Positions 18,365-27,092 of a stretch of DNA of 64,000 nucleotides are shown one piece after another. Positions within the stretch are counted from its first letter, which is position 1. Each line of letters begins with the position of its first letter. The notes under the pieces were generated by a model, which was not told the DNA's origin, did no database searches, and saw only the letters and a list, made by a program, of their open reading frames with translations. The stretch covers positions 1 through 64,000 of the forward strand of contig JAFGBK010000070.1 in assembly GCA_016933175.1 (NCBI GenBank), given 5' to 3'. This DNA is from Candidatus Krumholzibacteriota bacterium (GTDB lineage Bacteria > Krumholzibacteriota > Krumholzibacteriia > JACNKJ01). The translations under genes and the position numbers were made by a program.

Positions 18365-19663
18365 CTAGCCCACCGGCGATTCGGCGGGGCAGGGGCTCTC
18401 GTTCACGCAGTGACCGGCGGCCAGCGTCGGCAACCGGAAGCGGAACGCGGCGCCGGCGTCCGGCTCGGCGAGCAGCTCCAGGCTGCCGCCGTGTTGCTCG
18501 GCGATGCGGTGCGCGATGGCCAGGCCCAGGCCCGTGCCCCGCGCCCGCGTCGTGAAGAACGGCTCGAAGAGGTGCGGGCGTTCCTCGGGCGGCACTCCCG
18601 GTCCCCCGTCGCGGACGACGAAGTCAGTCCAGCGCACTCCCGCCTCCTCCACCTCGCGCAGGGTCACCGTGATGCGGCCGCGCCAGTCCATGGCCTGCCC
18701 GGCGTTGATCAGCAGGTTGAGGAAGACCTGCTTGAGCATGGCCGCGTCGGCCTCGAGGCGCGCTGGCGCCGCCGCCGCGTCCAGGGCCAGCTCCAGCGCG
18801 CTGCCCGCCTCCCCGCGCTGCCGCAGGGCGGTCATGACTTCCTCCAGAAGCCGGGCGGGAGCGAAGGCAGCGACCTGGGGCCGTCGATCCCGCGTGAACT
18901 CGAGAAAGTTGTCGATCAGGTCGTTGAGGCGGTCGCTCTCCTTGAGAATGAGCGCCAGCAACTCCCCCAGCTCCCCCTGCAAATCCAGCTCGCCGGCCAG
19001 CATCTCCACGCTGCCCGCGATGGAGGCGAGGGGATTGCGGATCTCGTGGGCGATGGACGCGGCCAGCGTGCCGACGGCCGCCAGCCGCTCCTGCTGCTTC
19101 ATGCGGTCGCGGATGCGGTTGACCTCGGTCAGATCCTGGAAGACCGCCACGGCGCCGCTCGCGGTGCCGTTCTCGCAGCAGAGCTGGCTCGTGGAGATGC
19201 CCAACGGGATGATGTGTCCGTCCGTGCGCGTCACTTCCAGGCTGCCGCGGCTGATGGTCCGACCCGCCAGGGCGTCCGCGAGGCGCGCTGCCAGCTCCCG
19301 CTGGCCCGCCACCGGCCATTCCCTGACGTGCCTGCCGACGATGCCGCCCCGGCCCATGCCGAGGATGCGCGTCGCGCCCTCGTTCCAACGGCAGACCCGT
19401 CCCTGCCGATCGAGGCCGATCAGCCCGCTGGGAATCGCCGCGATCATCTCATCGGCATGTCGCGCGCTGTCCTTGAGTTCGGCTTCCCGATCGCGCCAGA
19501 GCACCTCGTCGCGGTGATGGCCGTGAAGGGCCCAGGCCAGGATGGCGACCGCCGGCAGGGCCGTCAGCACGGCCCAGGCCGGCGGCGCGAGCAGCGCCAG
19601 CAGGATGGCGGCCAGCGCCAGGCCGGCGCCCATGAGCAGGCGGGCGGTAACTCCGAGTTGCAT
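18365..19663 (-). CDS. pilS: PAS-containing sensor histidine kinase (PilS-like)
   Basis: TM region, PAS-like (MIAAIPSGLIGLDRQGRVCRWNEGATRILG), HisKA LAASIAHEIRNPLASIAGSVEML, HATPase_c GGPGVPPEERPHLFEPFFTTRARGTGLGLAI. Confidence 0.88.
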   Translation of the reverse strand: MQLGVTARLLMGAGLALAAILLALLAPPAWAVLTALPAVAILAWALHGHHRDEVLWRDREAELKDSARHADEMIAAIPSGLIGLDRQGRVCRWNEGATRILGMGRGGIVGRHVREWPVAGQRELAARLADALAGRTISRGSLEVTRTDGHIIPLGISTSQLCCENGTASGAVAVFQDLTEVNRIRDRMKQQERLAAVGTLAASIAHEIRNPLASIAGSVEMLAGELDLQGELGELLALILKESDRLNDLIDNFLEFTRDRRPQVAAFAPARLLEEVMTALRQRGEAGSALELALDAAAAPARLEADAAMLKQVFLNLLINAGQAMDWRGRITVTLREVEEAGVRWTDFVVRDGGPGVPPEERPHLFEPFFTTRARGTGLGLAIAHRIAEQHGGSLELLAEPDAGAAFRFRLPTLAAGHCVNESPCPAESPVG

Positions 19664-19689
19664 CAGCACGCGCACATCCTCCGCTTCGC

Positions 19690-20898
19690 CTAGCCGCCGG
19701 AGACGACCGAGATGAGCTTGAACATGGGCAGGTACATGGCGATGAGCATGCCGCCCACCACGACACCCATCACGACGATCATGACCGGCTCGATGATGGA
19801 GGTCAGCGAATCCACCGCCGAGTCCACCTCGTCGTCGTAGAAGTTGGCCACCTTGCCGAGCATCTCGTCCAGCCGGCCCGTTTCCTCGCCGACGCTGACC
19901 ATCTGCGTGACCATGGGCGGGAAGACGCCGCACGCGCGCATGGGATCGGCGAGGGTGCGACCGCCCGTGACGGCGGTCCGCACGTCGCTGACGGCGAGCT
20001 GGACGACGCGGTTGCCCGCGGCGCGGGCGGTGACGGACAGCCCGTCCAGCAGAGGCACACCGCTGGAGAGCAGGGTGCCGAGCGTCCGCGAGAAGCGGCT
20101 GACGGCGCTCTTGCGGAGTACGTTGCCCAGCACCGGCACGCGCAGGAAGAGGCGGTCGGTAACCAGGCGCCCGGCGTCCGTGGCGCGGTACCGCTTGAAG
20201 AGAACGCCCAGCGCGATGCCGATGAGGAGGATCAGCCAGCCCCAGTGCTTGAGCAGGTCGCTCGCCCCCATGACCATCTTCGTGGGCAGCGGCAGGTCGC
20301 CGCCGAAGTCCGTGAACATCGCCGCGAAGCGCGGGATGAGGAAGAGCAGCATGAAGGCAGAGGCGCCGAGGCTGACGAAGAGGACGACCAGCGGGTAGGT
20401 CATGGCGCTCTTCACCTTCCGCTGCAGCGCGTCCATCTTCTCGAGATGCACGGCCAGCCGCTCGAGGATCGTGTCCAGGATGCCGCCCGCTTCGCCGGCC
20501 TCGACCATGGCCACGTACAGGTCGCTGAAGATGTCCGGGTACTCGTGCAGGGACTCGGCGAGGGTGGCGCCTCCCTCGATGCGCTGCATGATGTTGTTGA
20601 CCGCCGCCCGCATCGTCGGATTCTCCATCTGCTGGGCCAGGATCTCCAGGCACTGGATCAGCGGCAGGCCGGCGCTGATCATCGTGGCGAACTGCCGCGT
20701 GAACAGCGCGATGGTCTTGACGGTGACCTTCTTCCGGCGCGCCAGGCTGCTGGCCTTCGCCGCCTTCTCGCGGATCAGGGTGATGCGGATGCGCTGCCGG
20801 CGCAGGTCCTTGAGCACCTCGCCCTTGCTCTTGGCCTCCAGCTCCCCGGTGACCTTCTTGCCGCTGAGGCTCACTCCCTGCCAGACGTAAGTCGCCAT
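19690..20898 (-). CDS. pilC: type IV pilus inner membrane platform protein PilC
   Basis: 402 aa; FTRQFATMISAGLPLIQCLEIL, VEAGEAGGILDTILERLA, T2SSF fold duplicated. Confidence 0.96.
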   Translation of the reverse strand: MATYVWQGVSLSGKKVTGELEAKSKGEVLKDLRRQRIRITLIREKAAKASSLARRKKVTVKTIALFTRQFATMISAGLPLIQCLEILAQQMENPTMRAAVNNIMQRIEGGATLAESLHEYPDIFSDLYVAMVEAGEAGGILDTILERLAVHLEKMDALQRKVKSAMTYPLVVLFVSLGASAFMLLFLIPRFAAMFTDFGGDLPLPTKMVMGASDLLKHWGWLILLIGIALGVLFKRYRATDAGRLVTDRLFLRVPVLGNVLRKSAVSRFSRTLGTLLSSGVPLLDGLSVTARAAGNRVVQLAVSDVRTAVTGGRTLADPMRACGVFPPMVTQMVSVGEETGRLDEMLGKVANFYDDEVDSAVDSLTSIIEPVMIVVMGVVVGGMLIAMYLPMFKLISVVSGG

Positions 20899-20919
20899 GA
20901 CGTCGTCTCCTCTGCCGGG

Positions 20920-21993
20920 CTAGATGTCCGCTCCCACCAGGTCGCCGATCATCTGCTGCAGCTCCTGGGGATCGCGGCTCCGGCCGATCGCGTCCTCGAG
21001 ACGGATCTGCCGGTTGACGTAGAGTTCGTAGAGGCTCTGGTTCATGGTCTTCATGCCGTACTTGGTGCCGGCCTGCATCATGCCGTAGATCTGGTGGACC
21101 TTCGCCTCGCGGATGGCCGCGCGAATCGCCGGCGTGCACATCATCACTTCGCAGGCCATGACCCGCCCCGTGCCGCGCGCCGCGGGGACCAGCTCCTGCG
21201 TGATCACGCCCTGCATCACGAAGGCGAGCTGGGCCCGCACCTGGGGCTGCCGCTGGGCCGGGAAGATGTCGATGATGCGGTGGATCGTCTCGTAGGTGCT
21301 GTTGGTGTGCAGCGTCGCCAGGCAGAGGTGGCCGGTCTCGGCGATGGTCAGCGCCGCCTGCACCGTCTCGAGGTCGCGCATCTCACCCACGAGGATGACG
21401 TCCGGGTCCTGGCGCAGTACGTGCTTGAGGGCGACGGCGAAGCTCTCCGTGTCGGCCCGCACCTCGCGCTGGTTGACGATGCAGCGCTTGTGCTGGTGCA
21501 GGTACTCGATGGGATCCTCGATGGTGATGATGTGCCCGGCGCGATTCTCGTTGATCCAGTCCACCATGCTCGCTAGGGTCGTGCTCTTGCCCGAACCGGT
21601 GGGTCCGGTGATCAGGACCAGGCCCTGGTGGCGCTTGGCCAGGTCGGGAATGGCTTCCGGCAGATGCAACTCCTGGAAGCTGAGGATCTGGAACGGGATC
21701 TGGCGGATGGCGATGCTCACCACGCCGCGCTGCATGAAGGCGTTGCAGCGGAAGCGCGACAGGTTCGGAATGCCGAAGGAGAAGTCCAGCTCCTTGGTCT
21801 TCTCGAAGCGCGAGCGCTGGTCCTCGTTCATGACGCTGTAGGCCATCTGCCGCGCCAGTTCCGGCGTGATGCGATCCTCGCCGACGTGGTGGATCTGCCC
21901 GTCGATGCGGATGACGGGCGGCACGCCGGCCGAGAGATGGAGGTCGCTGGCCCCCTTCTCGATCATCTCGCCCAGGAGTTCTCGCAGGTTCAT
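20920..21993 (-). CDS. pilT: twitching motility ATPase PilT
   Basis: 357 aa; GASDLHLSAGVPPVIRIDG, GPTGSGKSTTLASMVDWIN, AIRAAIREAKVHQIYGMMQAG. Confidence 0.96.
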   Translation of the reverse strand: MNLRELLGEMIEKGASDLHLSAGVPPVIRIDGQIHHVGEDRITPELARQMAYSVMNEDQRSRFEKTKELDFSFGIPNLSRFRCNAFMQRGVVSIAIRQIPFQILSFQELHLPEAIPDLAKRHQGLVLITGPTGSGKSTTLASMVDWINENRAGHIITIEDPIEYLHQHKRCIVNQREVRADTESFAVALKHVLRQDPDVILVGEMRDLETVQAALTIAETGHLCLATLHTNSTYETIHRIIDIFPAQRQPQVRAQLAFVMQGVITQELVPAARGTGRVMACEVMMCTPAIRAAIREAKVHQIYGMMQAGTKYGMKTMNQSLYELYVNRQIRLEDAIGRSRDPQELQQMIGDLVGADI

Positions 21994-22000
21994 CGCTTCC

Positions 22001-23695
22001 TCATTCCAGGTTGGTTTCGCGCAGGACTTCCTCGAGACTGGTGACGCCCTGGAGCAGCTTCCAGAGGCCGTCCTTGCGCAGCGATATCATGCCCTCGGAC
22101 GTGGAGCGCTCGCGAAGCTCCGCCGTCGAAGCGCGATCGAGGATCATCTCCCGCACGACAGGCGAGAGAACCATCACCTCGTAGAGGCCGAGGCGCCCCG
22201 CGTAGCCGCTGCCGTTGCAATTCGGGCAGCCGGCGCCGCGGTAGATCTTCGCCTTGCCGGCCTCCTCCTCGCTGAGGCCGGCCTCCACCAGCACCTCCGG
22301 CGGCACCGGATCCTCCTGCTTGCAGCGGTCGCAGATGCGCCGCACGAGGCGCTGGGCCAGGATCAGGCGCACGGAGCTGGAGACCAGGAAGGGCTCGATG
22401 CCCATGTCGATCATGCGACCGACGCTGCTCGGCGCGTCGTTGGTATGCAGGGTGGACAGGACGAGATGGCCCGTGAGAGCCGCCTTGACGGCGATGCTGG
22501 CCGTCTCCAGGTCGCGGATCTCGCCGATCATGACGATGTTCGGGTCCTGGCGCAGGATGGACTTGAGCGCGCTGGCGAAGCTCAGGCCCACCTCGTCGTT
22601 GACCTGGACCTGGTTGATGCCGTCGAGGTTGTACTCCACCGGATCCTCGACGGTGATGACGTTCACCTCGGGCGTGTTGATCTTGGTCAGGGCCGAGTAG
22701 AGCGTCGTCGTCTTGCCGCTGCCCGTGGGGCCCGTGACCAGGACCATGCCGTAGGGGCTCTTGATGGCCTTGGTGAACTCGTCCAGGGGCTGCGGCTGGA
22801 AGCCGAGGCGGTTGAGGTCCACCTGGAGGTTGTCCTTGTCCAGGATGCGCAGCACGATCTTCTCGTCGAAAAGGGTCGGCAGGCTGCTGACGCGCATGTC
22901 CACCGTGCGGCTGCCCACGCGCAGCTTGATGCGCCCGTCTTGGGGCACGCGGCGCTCGGCGATGTCCATCTCGGCCATGATCTTCAGGCGGCTGAGGATG
23001 GCGCTCTTGAGGCGCGTGGGCGGGCTCATCATGTCGTGCAGGACGCCGTCGATGCGATAGCGCACGCGCATGTGCTTCTCGTAGGGCTCGACGTGGATGT
23101 CGCTGGCGTTGCGCTGCACGGCGTCGGCCAGGAGGCTGTTAACCAGCTTGACCACCGGGGCCGCCTGGCTCTCCGCCTCCATGTCTTGGGTGCGGAGGAT
23201 CTCCTCGTCGTCCTCGAGCACGTCGACGTCGTCGTCCATCTCCTGCATCACGGAGGCGAGGGTGTCGGCGCGGTCGTAGTACTTGTCGATCGCGGCCTTG
23301 ACCTCGGGCTCCGGCGCCACGAGGGGCGAGACCTCCAGCCCCGTGTAGAACTTGAGGTCGTCGATGGCGAAGAGATTCTCGGGATTGACCATCGCGACCT
23401 GGAGGATCCGTCCCTGCCGCGCGACGGGCACGAGCTGGAAGCGCGTGGCGATCTCCACCGGCACCAGCTTGATGACCTCGGCCTCGATCTCGGCACTGCT
23501 CAGGTCCACTGCCCGGACGCGGAAGCAGCTCGCGAGGAACTCCCGGAAGGCATCCTCGGTAATGAAGCCGCTCTCCAGGATATGCTTGGACAGGCTGCCG
23601 CCCTGCTTCTCGTGGGCCTCCTGGATCTGGTCGAGCTGCTCCTGCGTGATGACCTGACGCTCGACCAGCGCCTCTGCGATCTTCTCGGGAGTCAC
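22001..23695 (-). CDS. pilB: type IV pilus assembly ATPase PilB, GTG start
   Basis: MshEN N-domain, ASDIHVEPYEKHMRVRYRIDG, GPTGSGKTTTLYSAL, zinc site CDRCKQ...CPNCNGSGYAGR. Confidence 0.96.
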   Translation of the reverse strand: MTPEKIAEALVERQVITQEQLDQIQEAHEKQGGSLSKHILESGFITEDAFREFLASCFRVRAVDLSSAEIEAEVIKLVPVEIATRFQLVPVARQGRILQVAMVNPENLFAIDDLKFYTGLEVSPLVAPEPEVKAAIDKYYDRADTLASVMQEMDDDVDVLEDDEEILRTQDMEAESQAAPVVKLVNSLLADAVQRNASDIHVEPYEKHMRVRYRIDGVLHDMMSPPTRLKSAILSRLKIMAEMDIAERRVPQDGRIKLRVGSRTVDMRVSSLPTLFDEKIVLRILDKDNLQVDLNRLGFQPQPLDEFTKAIKSPYGMVLVTGPTGSGKTTTLYSALTKINTPEVNVITVEDPVEYNLDGINQVQVNDEVGLSFASALKSILRQDPNIVMIGEIRDLETASIAVKAALTGHLVLSTLHTNDAPSSVGRMIDMGIEPFLVSSSVRLILAQRLVRRICDRCKQEDPVPPEVLVEAGLSEEEAGKAKIYRGAGCPNCNGSGYAGRLGLYEVMVLSPVVREMILDRASTAELRERSTSEGMISLRKDGLWKLLQGVTSLEEVLRETNLE

Positions 23696-23745
23696 GGGTC
23701 CTCCGGGAAAGGGATGAGCGTGGCGGATTTCACCGGTTGACGGTA

Positions 23746-23761
23746 GGCAACGGACATGCCA
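23746..23761 (-). promoter_or_regulatory. sigma-54 (-24/-12) promoter of pilB
   Basis: Minus strand TGGCATGTCCGTTGCC, exact spacing, 51 bp upstream of pilB start. Confidence 0.78.
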
Positions 23762-23882
23762 GCCCCAGCCGCGCGGACGCCTTCCCGCCAGGGACGGAGG
23801 GGTCGCCAACGCTCCTCATCCTTTCAGGGCTCGCCGGTCGAAATGCAGGAAAGTGTCGGCAGGGGATGCGATTTTGCCCGCC

Positions 23883-25652
23883 TCAGTGCCGAAGGTGCCA
23901 GTCGAGGCCGAGGCGCAGCGAGAGGGGCGGCACGGGGTAGCCGACGACCTCCTCGCCGGCGGCGTCGAGGGCGTTCTCCACGAGCAGCCAGAAGCAGGCG
24001 TCCAGGACGCGGTACTCCACCGAGAGGTCCACGCGCCAGAGCGGGTCGCGGCCCGCCAGGCCGGCCCGGCAGCTCAGGGTTCCGCCGAGCCGCAGGGCGG
24101 CGTCCCCGCCGAAGAGGGAACGGGACAGGTCCAGCCGCCAGCGGCCCGCCAGGGGATAGCCGCGGCCGGTGACGGGCTCGTCGACCTCGTCGCCGAACTC
24201 CCCCTGGAGGGAGAGGGCGCTCTCCACGCGCCCGAGCGGTCCGTCCAGTTCCCCCCCCACGGCCAGGCCGGCTGCCTGCCGCTCGGGCGCGACGGCGCCC
24301 TGCCAGGCGAGGCCGCCGGCGCCGTCGTCCACGAGCGCCCAGTCGCGCCGATCCCGCGACTCGACGAGTTCGAGATCCGCCCAGGCGTAGCGGCTGCGCA
24401 GGCGCAGGCGCAGCCCCGCGCGCAGGGGCGCCGCGCCGGGCGGCGCCGACGGCGTTGTCGGCCCGAAGGGCCAGCGGGAAAGGCCCGGCACGCGGTCGCG
24501 CTGCCAGGGCTCGGCGCCCTCGCCGCCGGCCGCGAAGAAACCGAGGCGGAAGGGCGCGGTCTCCCGCGGCCAGTCCAGGGTCGCTTCCCAGAGCAGGTAG
24601 TCGGCATGGTCGATCTCGCGCTCGGCTCGCAAACCGGCCGCCAGGTCGAAGCCGGCAGGCAGGTCGCCGGTCGCCGAGGCCGAGGCCCAGAGGCGGCTGG
24701 GCCGCGGCAGGTCCGGTGCCGCCGCCACCGCCAGGCCGAGCTGGTGCCGCTCGGCGCCGGCGCGCAGGTCCAGCCCGGCGCGCCCCAGGCGCCAGCGCGG
24801 TGCGTCCCAGCGTGCGCTCAGGCCGGCGTCGGTGCCCGTCCATGCGCGGCTGCGGCTCTCCAGGAAGCGCTGCGCGATGCGCAGGGCGCCCAGGGGCGAG
24901 GTGGGCAGGGCCAGGGACACCTGGTAGCCGTCGCGGTAGAGCGGCGTGCCCGCCGGCTCGCCCAGATCCAGGTGCCAGGTGGACTGGACGAGCTGCAGCT
25001 CCACGGGACCGGCGGCGCCGCCGGCGACGTCCGCCCGCAGGCAGAGGACCCGGCGCCGGGACAGCGCCACCTCGGGCCGGGTGTCGGGGAAGAGCCCGCT
25101 CGTCCCCTGGACGGCGCTGAAGGCGTAGCCCTCGCCCCGGAACTCGTCGAGGCCCACGGCCACGCGCACCGGGCCGGGCGGGGTCTCGAAGGAGAGGCGG
25201 CGCGCGCGCTCGCTCCAGGGACCGCGCGACAGATGGATCCGCGTCTCCACGCGCGGCGCCTCGTGGCGGCGCGTGGTCACGCGGATGACCCCGGCGCGCG
25301 CATCGGCGCCATAGGCCGCCTGGGCCGGCGCCAGGTCGACGACCACGCGCGCGATGAGGGCCAGGGGCAGCTCCTCGGCGAGATTGGCGCCGGTCCACGC
25401 GTCGCGCCAGGGCAGGCCGTCCACCACGAGCAGGAAGTCCTCGGGGGCGGCGGCGGCGGGCATCGCGTGCCAGGGCAGTCCCGCCGCGCCGACTCGCTCC
25501 ACGCGCAGCAGGGGCAGCGTGCGCAGGAGATCCTCGAGCGTGTCGGCGTGGCGCAGGCGCAGGGCCTGCCCCTCGAGGACGAAGGGTTCGGCCAGCGCGC
25601 TGCTGGCCAGGAACAGGGCGGCAAGGAAACCTGGCAGACGGCGCGCGGCCAT
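23883..25652 (-). CDS. TonB-dependent receptor-like outer membrane protein
   Basis: 589 aa; signal peptide, plug-like TLEDLLRTLPLLRV...FLLVVDGLPWRDAWTGANLAEELPLALIARVVVDLAPAQAAYGADARAGVIRVTTRR, beta-barrel-like remainder. Confidence 0.8.
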   Translation of the reverse strand: MAARRLPGFLAALFLASSALAEPFVLEGQALRLRHADTLEDLLRTLPLLRVERVGAAGLPWHAMPAAAAPEDFLLVVDGLPWRDAWTGANLAEELPLALIARVVVDLAPAQAAYGADARAGVIRVTTRRHEAPRVETRIHLSRGPWSERARRLSFETPPGPVRVAVGLDEFRGEGYAFSAVQGTSGLFPDTRPEVALSRRRVLCLRADVAGGAAGPVELQLVQSTWHLDLGEPAGTPLYRDGYQVSLALPTSPLGALRIAQRFLESRSRAWTGTDAGLSARWDAPRWRLGRAGLDLRAGAERHQLGLAVAAAPDLPRPSRLWASASATGDLPAGFDLAAGLRAEREIDHADYLLWEATLDWPRETAPFRLGFFAAGGEGAEPWQRDRVPGLSRWPFGPTTPSAPPGAAPLRAGLRLRLRSRYAWADLELVESRDRRDWALVDDGAGGLAWQGAVAPERQAAGLAVGGELDGPLGRVESALSLQGEFGDEVDEPVTGRGYPLAGRWRLDLSRSLFGGDAALRLGGTLSCRAGLAGRDPLWRVDLSVEYRVLDACFWLLVENALDAAGEEVVGYPVPPLSLRLGLDWHLRH

Positions 25653-26188
25653 CAGACCGCCTCCCCGGCCGCCGCCAGGCGGCGCAGCTGGCGGGCGAGG
25701 GGCGCGAAGCTGCCCAGGAAGACGAGAAGGTTGAAGGCCAGGCCCCAGCCGGTCATCAGCAGGCCCAGCGCGAGCCAGCCGCGCAGGTCGCCGCCGGTGG
25801 CCAGGGCCAGGGCCGCCGCCGGCAGCAGGGGCAGGGCCAGGGCCGCCGCCACGGCGAAGGGCAGCAGCAGCAGGCGGGCGGGCCAGCGGCCGGGAGTCCG
25901 TCCGCCGAGCAGGCGCGCGTGGGCGGCGCCCAGGCCTGCGATGAGAGCGCTGGCGGTGAGCTGGGAGAGCAGCAGGGGCGGCAGGAGCAGGGACGAGCCG
26001 TAGGGGTTGAGTCCGTAGAAGAGCAGCACGGCCAGGAGGGCGGCCTGGACGCCGCCGGCGAGGCCCAGGGCGTGCCCGGCCAGGAAGAGGCAGAAGGTGA
26101 ATAGCTCGATGTTGGGGACGGGGGCCAGCAGGAAACCCAGGGCCGCGGCCAGGGACGCGAACAGGGCGACGCGGACGGTTCGACGCAT
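25652..26188 (-). CDS. multi-TM protein resembling an ECF transporter substrate-binding (S) component
   Basis: 178 aa; VPNIELFTFCLFLAGHALGLAGGVQAALLAVLLFYGLNPYGSSLLLPPLLLSQLTASALIAGLG; start overlaps/abuts TonB receptor gene. Confidence 0.6.
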   Translation of the reverse strand: MRRTVRVALFASLAAALGFLLAPVPNIELFTFCLFLAGHALGLAGGVQAALLAVLLFYGLNPYGSSLLLPPLLLSQLTASALIAGLGAAHARLLGGRTPGRWPARLLLLPFAVAAALALPLLPAAALALATGGDLRGWLALGLLMTGWGLAFNLLVFLGSFAPLARQLRRLAAAGEAV

Positions 26189-26237
26189 CCCATCTCCTTC
26201 CGGACGCGGCGACGTTAGCCCACGTGCCCGCGGGGGG

Positions 26238-27062
26238 TCAAGACGCGCCGCTGACGCGGCGTGCTCGCAGCTCGGCCACGGTCGCGCCGGACACGCCCTC
26301 GGCGCCCAGGGCGCGCGCGGCCGAGGCCGCCTCGTGATAGTCGCTGCCGCCGGTGGCCACGAGCCCCTGCGTGCGGCAGACCTCGCGCAGCTCGGCCCGG
26401 ACGGCCAGGCCCTGCTTGGGATGGTCCACCTCGAGGCCCTGGAGGCCCAGGACCGTGAAGCCCGCCAGGTGGTTCCGCCATGCGGTCAGGCCCGGGTGGG
26501 CATAGACGGGCACGGCGCCGAAGCGGCGGAGCAGCGCGAAGCCGCGCCGGGGGTCCATCAGGGACTTGGGCACGAAGGCGGGGCCGTCGTTGCCGATCCA
26601 GTCGGCGAAGGCCTCCTCCATGCTGCCGACGAGGCCGCGCCGCATCATGGCCCTGGCCACGTGGGGCCGGCCCGGCGCGCCGCCGCCGGCCTCGTCGAGG
26701 ATGGCGTCGAGGTCCAGGTCGCGGCCGTGATCGCCGAGCCTCGCCGCCATGCCGCGGGCACGCTCCACGCGCATGGCGAACAGCTCGTCGAGGACGGCGA
26801 GCAGGGCGGGGTCCTCGTACTCGATCCAGTAGCCGAGCAGGTGGATGTCCTCGTCCCCGGCCTGGAGGCTCAGCTCGATGCCGGGCACCACCTCCACGCC
26901 GAGACGCCGGCCCTCGGCCACGGCCTCCGCGACACCCGCCACCGTGTCGTGGTCGGTGAGGGCCATGCCGCTGAGCCCCGCCGCGGCGGCCATGCGCACC
27001 ACGGCGGCCGGCGCGTAGGCGCCGTCCGAGGCCGTGCTGTGGACATGAAGATCGTAGCGCAC
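26238..27062 (-). CDS. PHP domain phosphoesterase (RNase AM/YciV-like)
   Basis: 274 aa; DLHVHSTASDGAYAPAAVVRMAAAAGLSGMALTDHDTV...GIELS...YAHPGLTAW...TGGSDYH. Confidence 0.9.
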   Translation of the reverse strand: MRYDLHVHSTASDGAYAPAAVVRMAAAAGLSGMALTDHDTVAGVAEAVAEGRRLGVEVVPGIELSLQAGDEDIHLLGYWIEYEDPALLAVLDELFAMRVERARGMAARLGDHGRDLDLDAILDEAGGGAPGRPHVARAMMRRGLVGSMEEAFADWIGNDGPAFVPKSLMDPRRGFALLRRFGAVPVYAHPGLTAWRNHLAGFTVLGLQGLEVDHPKQGLAVRAELREVCRTQGLVATGGSDYHEAASAARALGAEGVSGATVAELRARRVSGAS

Positions 27063-27092
27063 CGGCGTGTCCCTTGAAGGCGTCAGGACACG

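Noticed and set aside
18365-21139. Full 924-aa length of the pilS-frame ORF
   Set aside because: The upstream part (beyond about 19663) overlaps pilC in another frame; kinase homology begins near 19663
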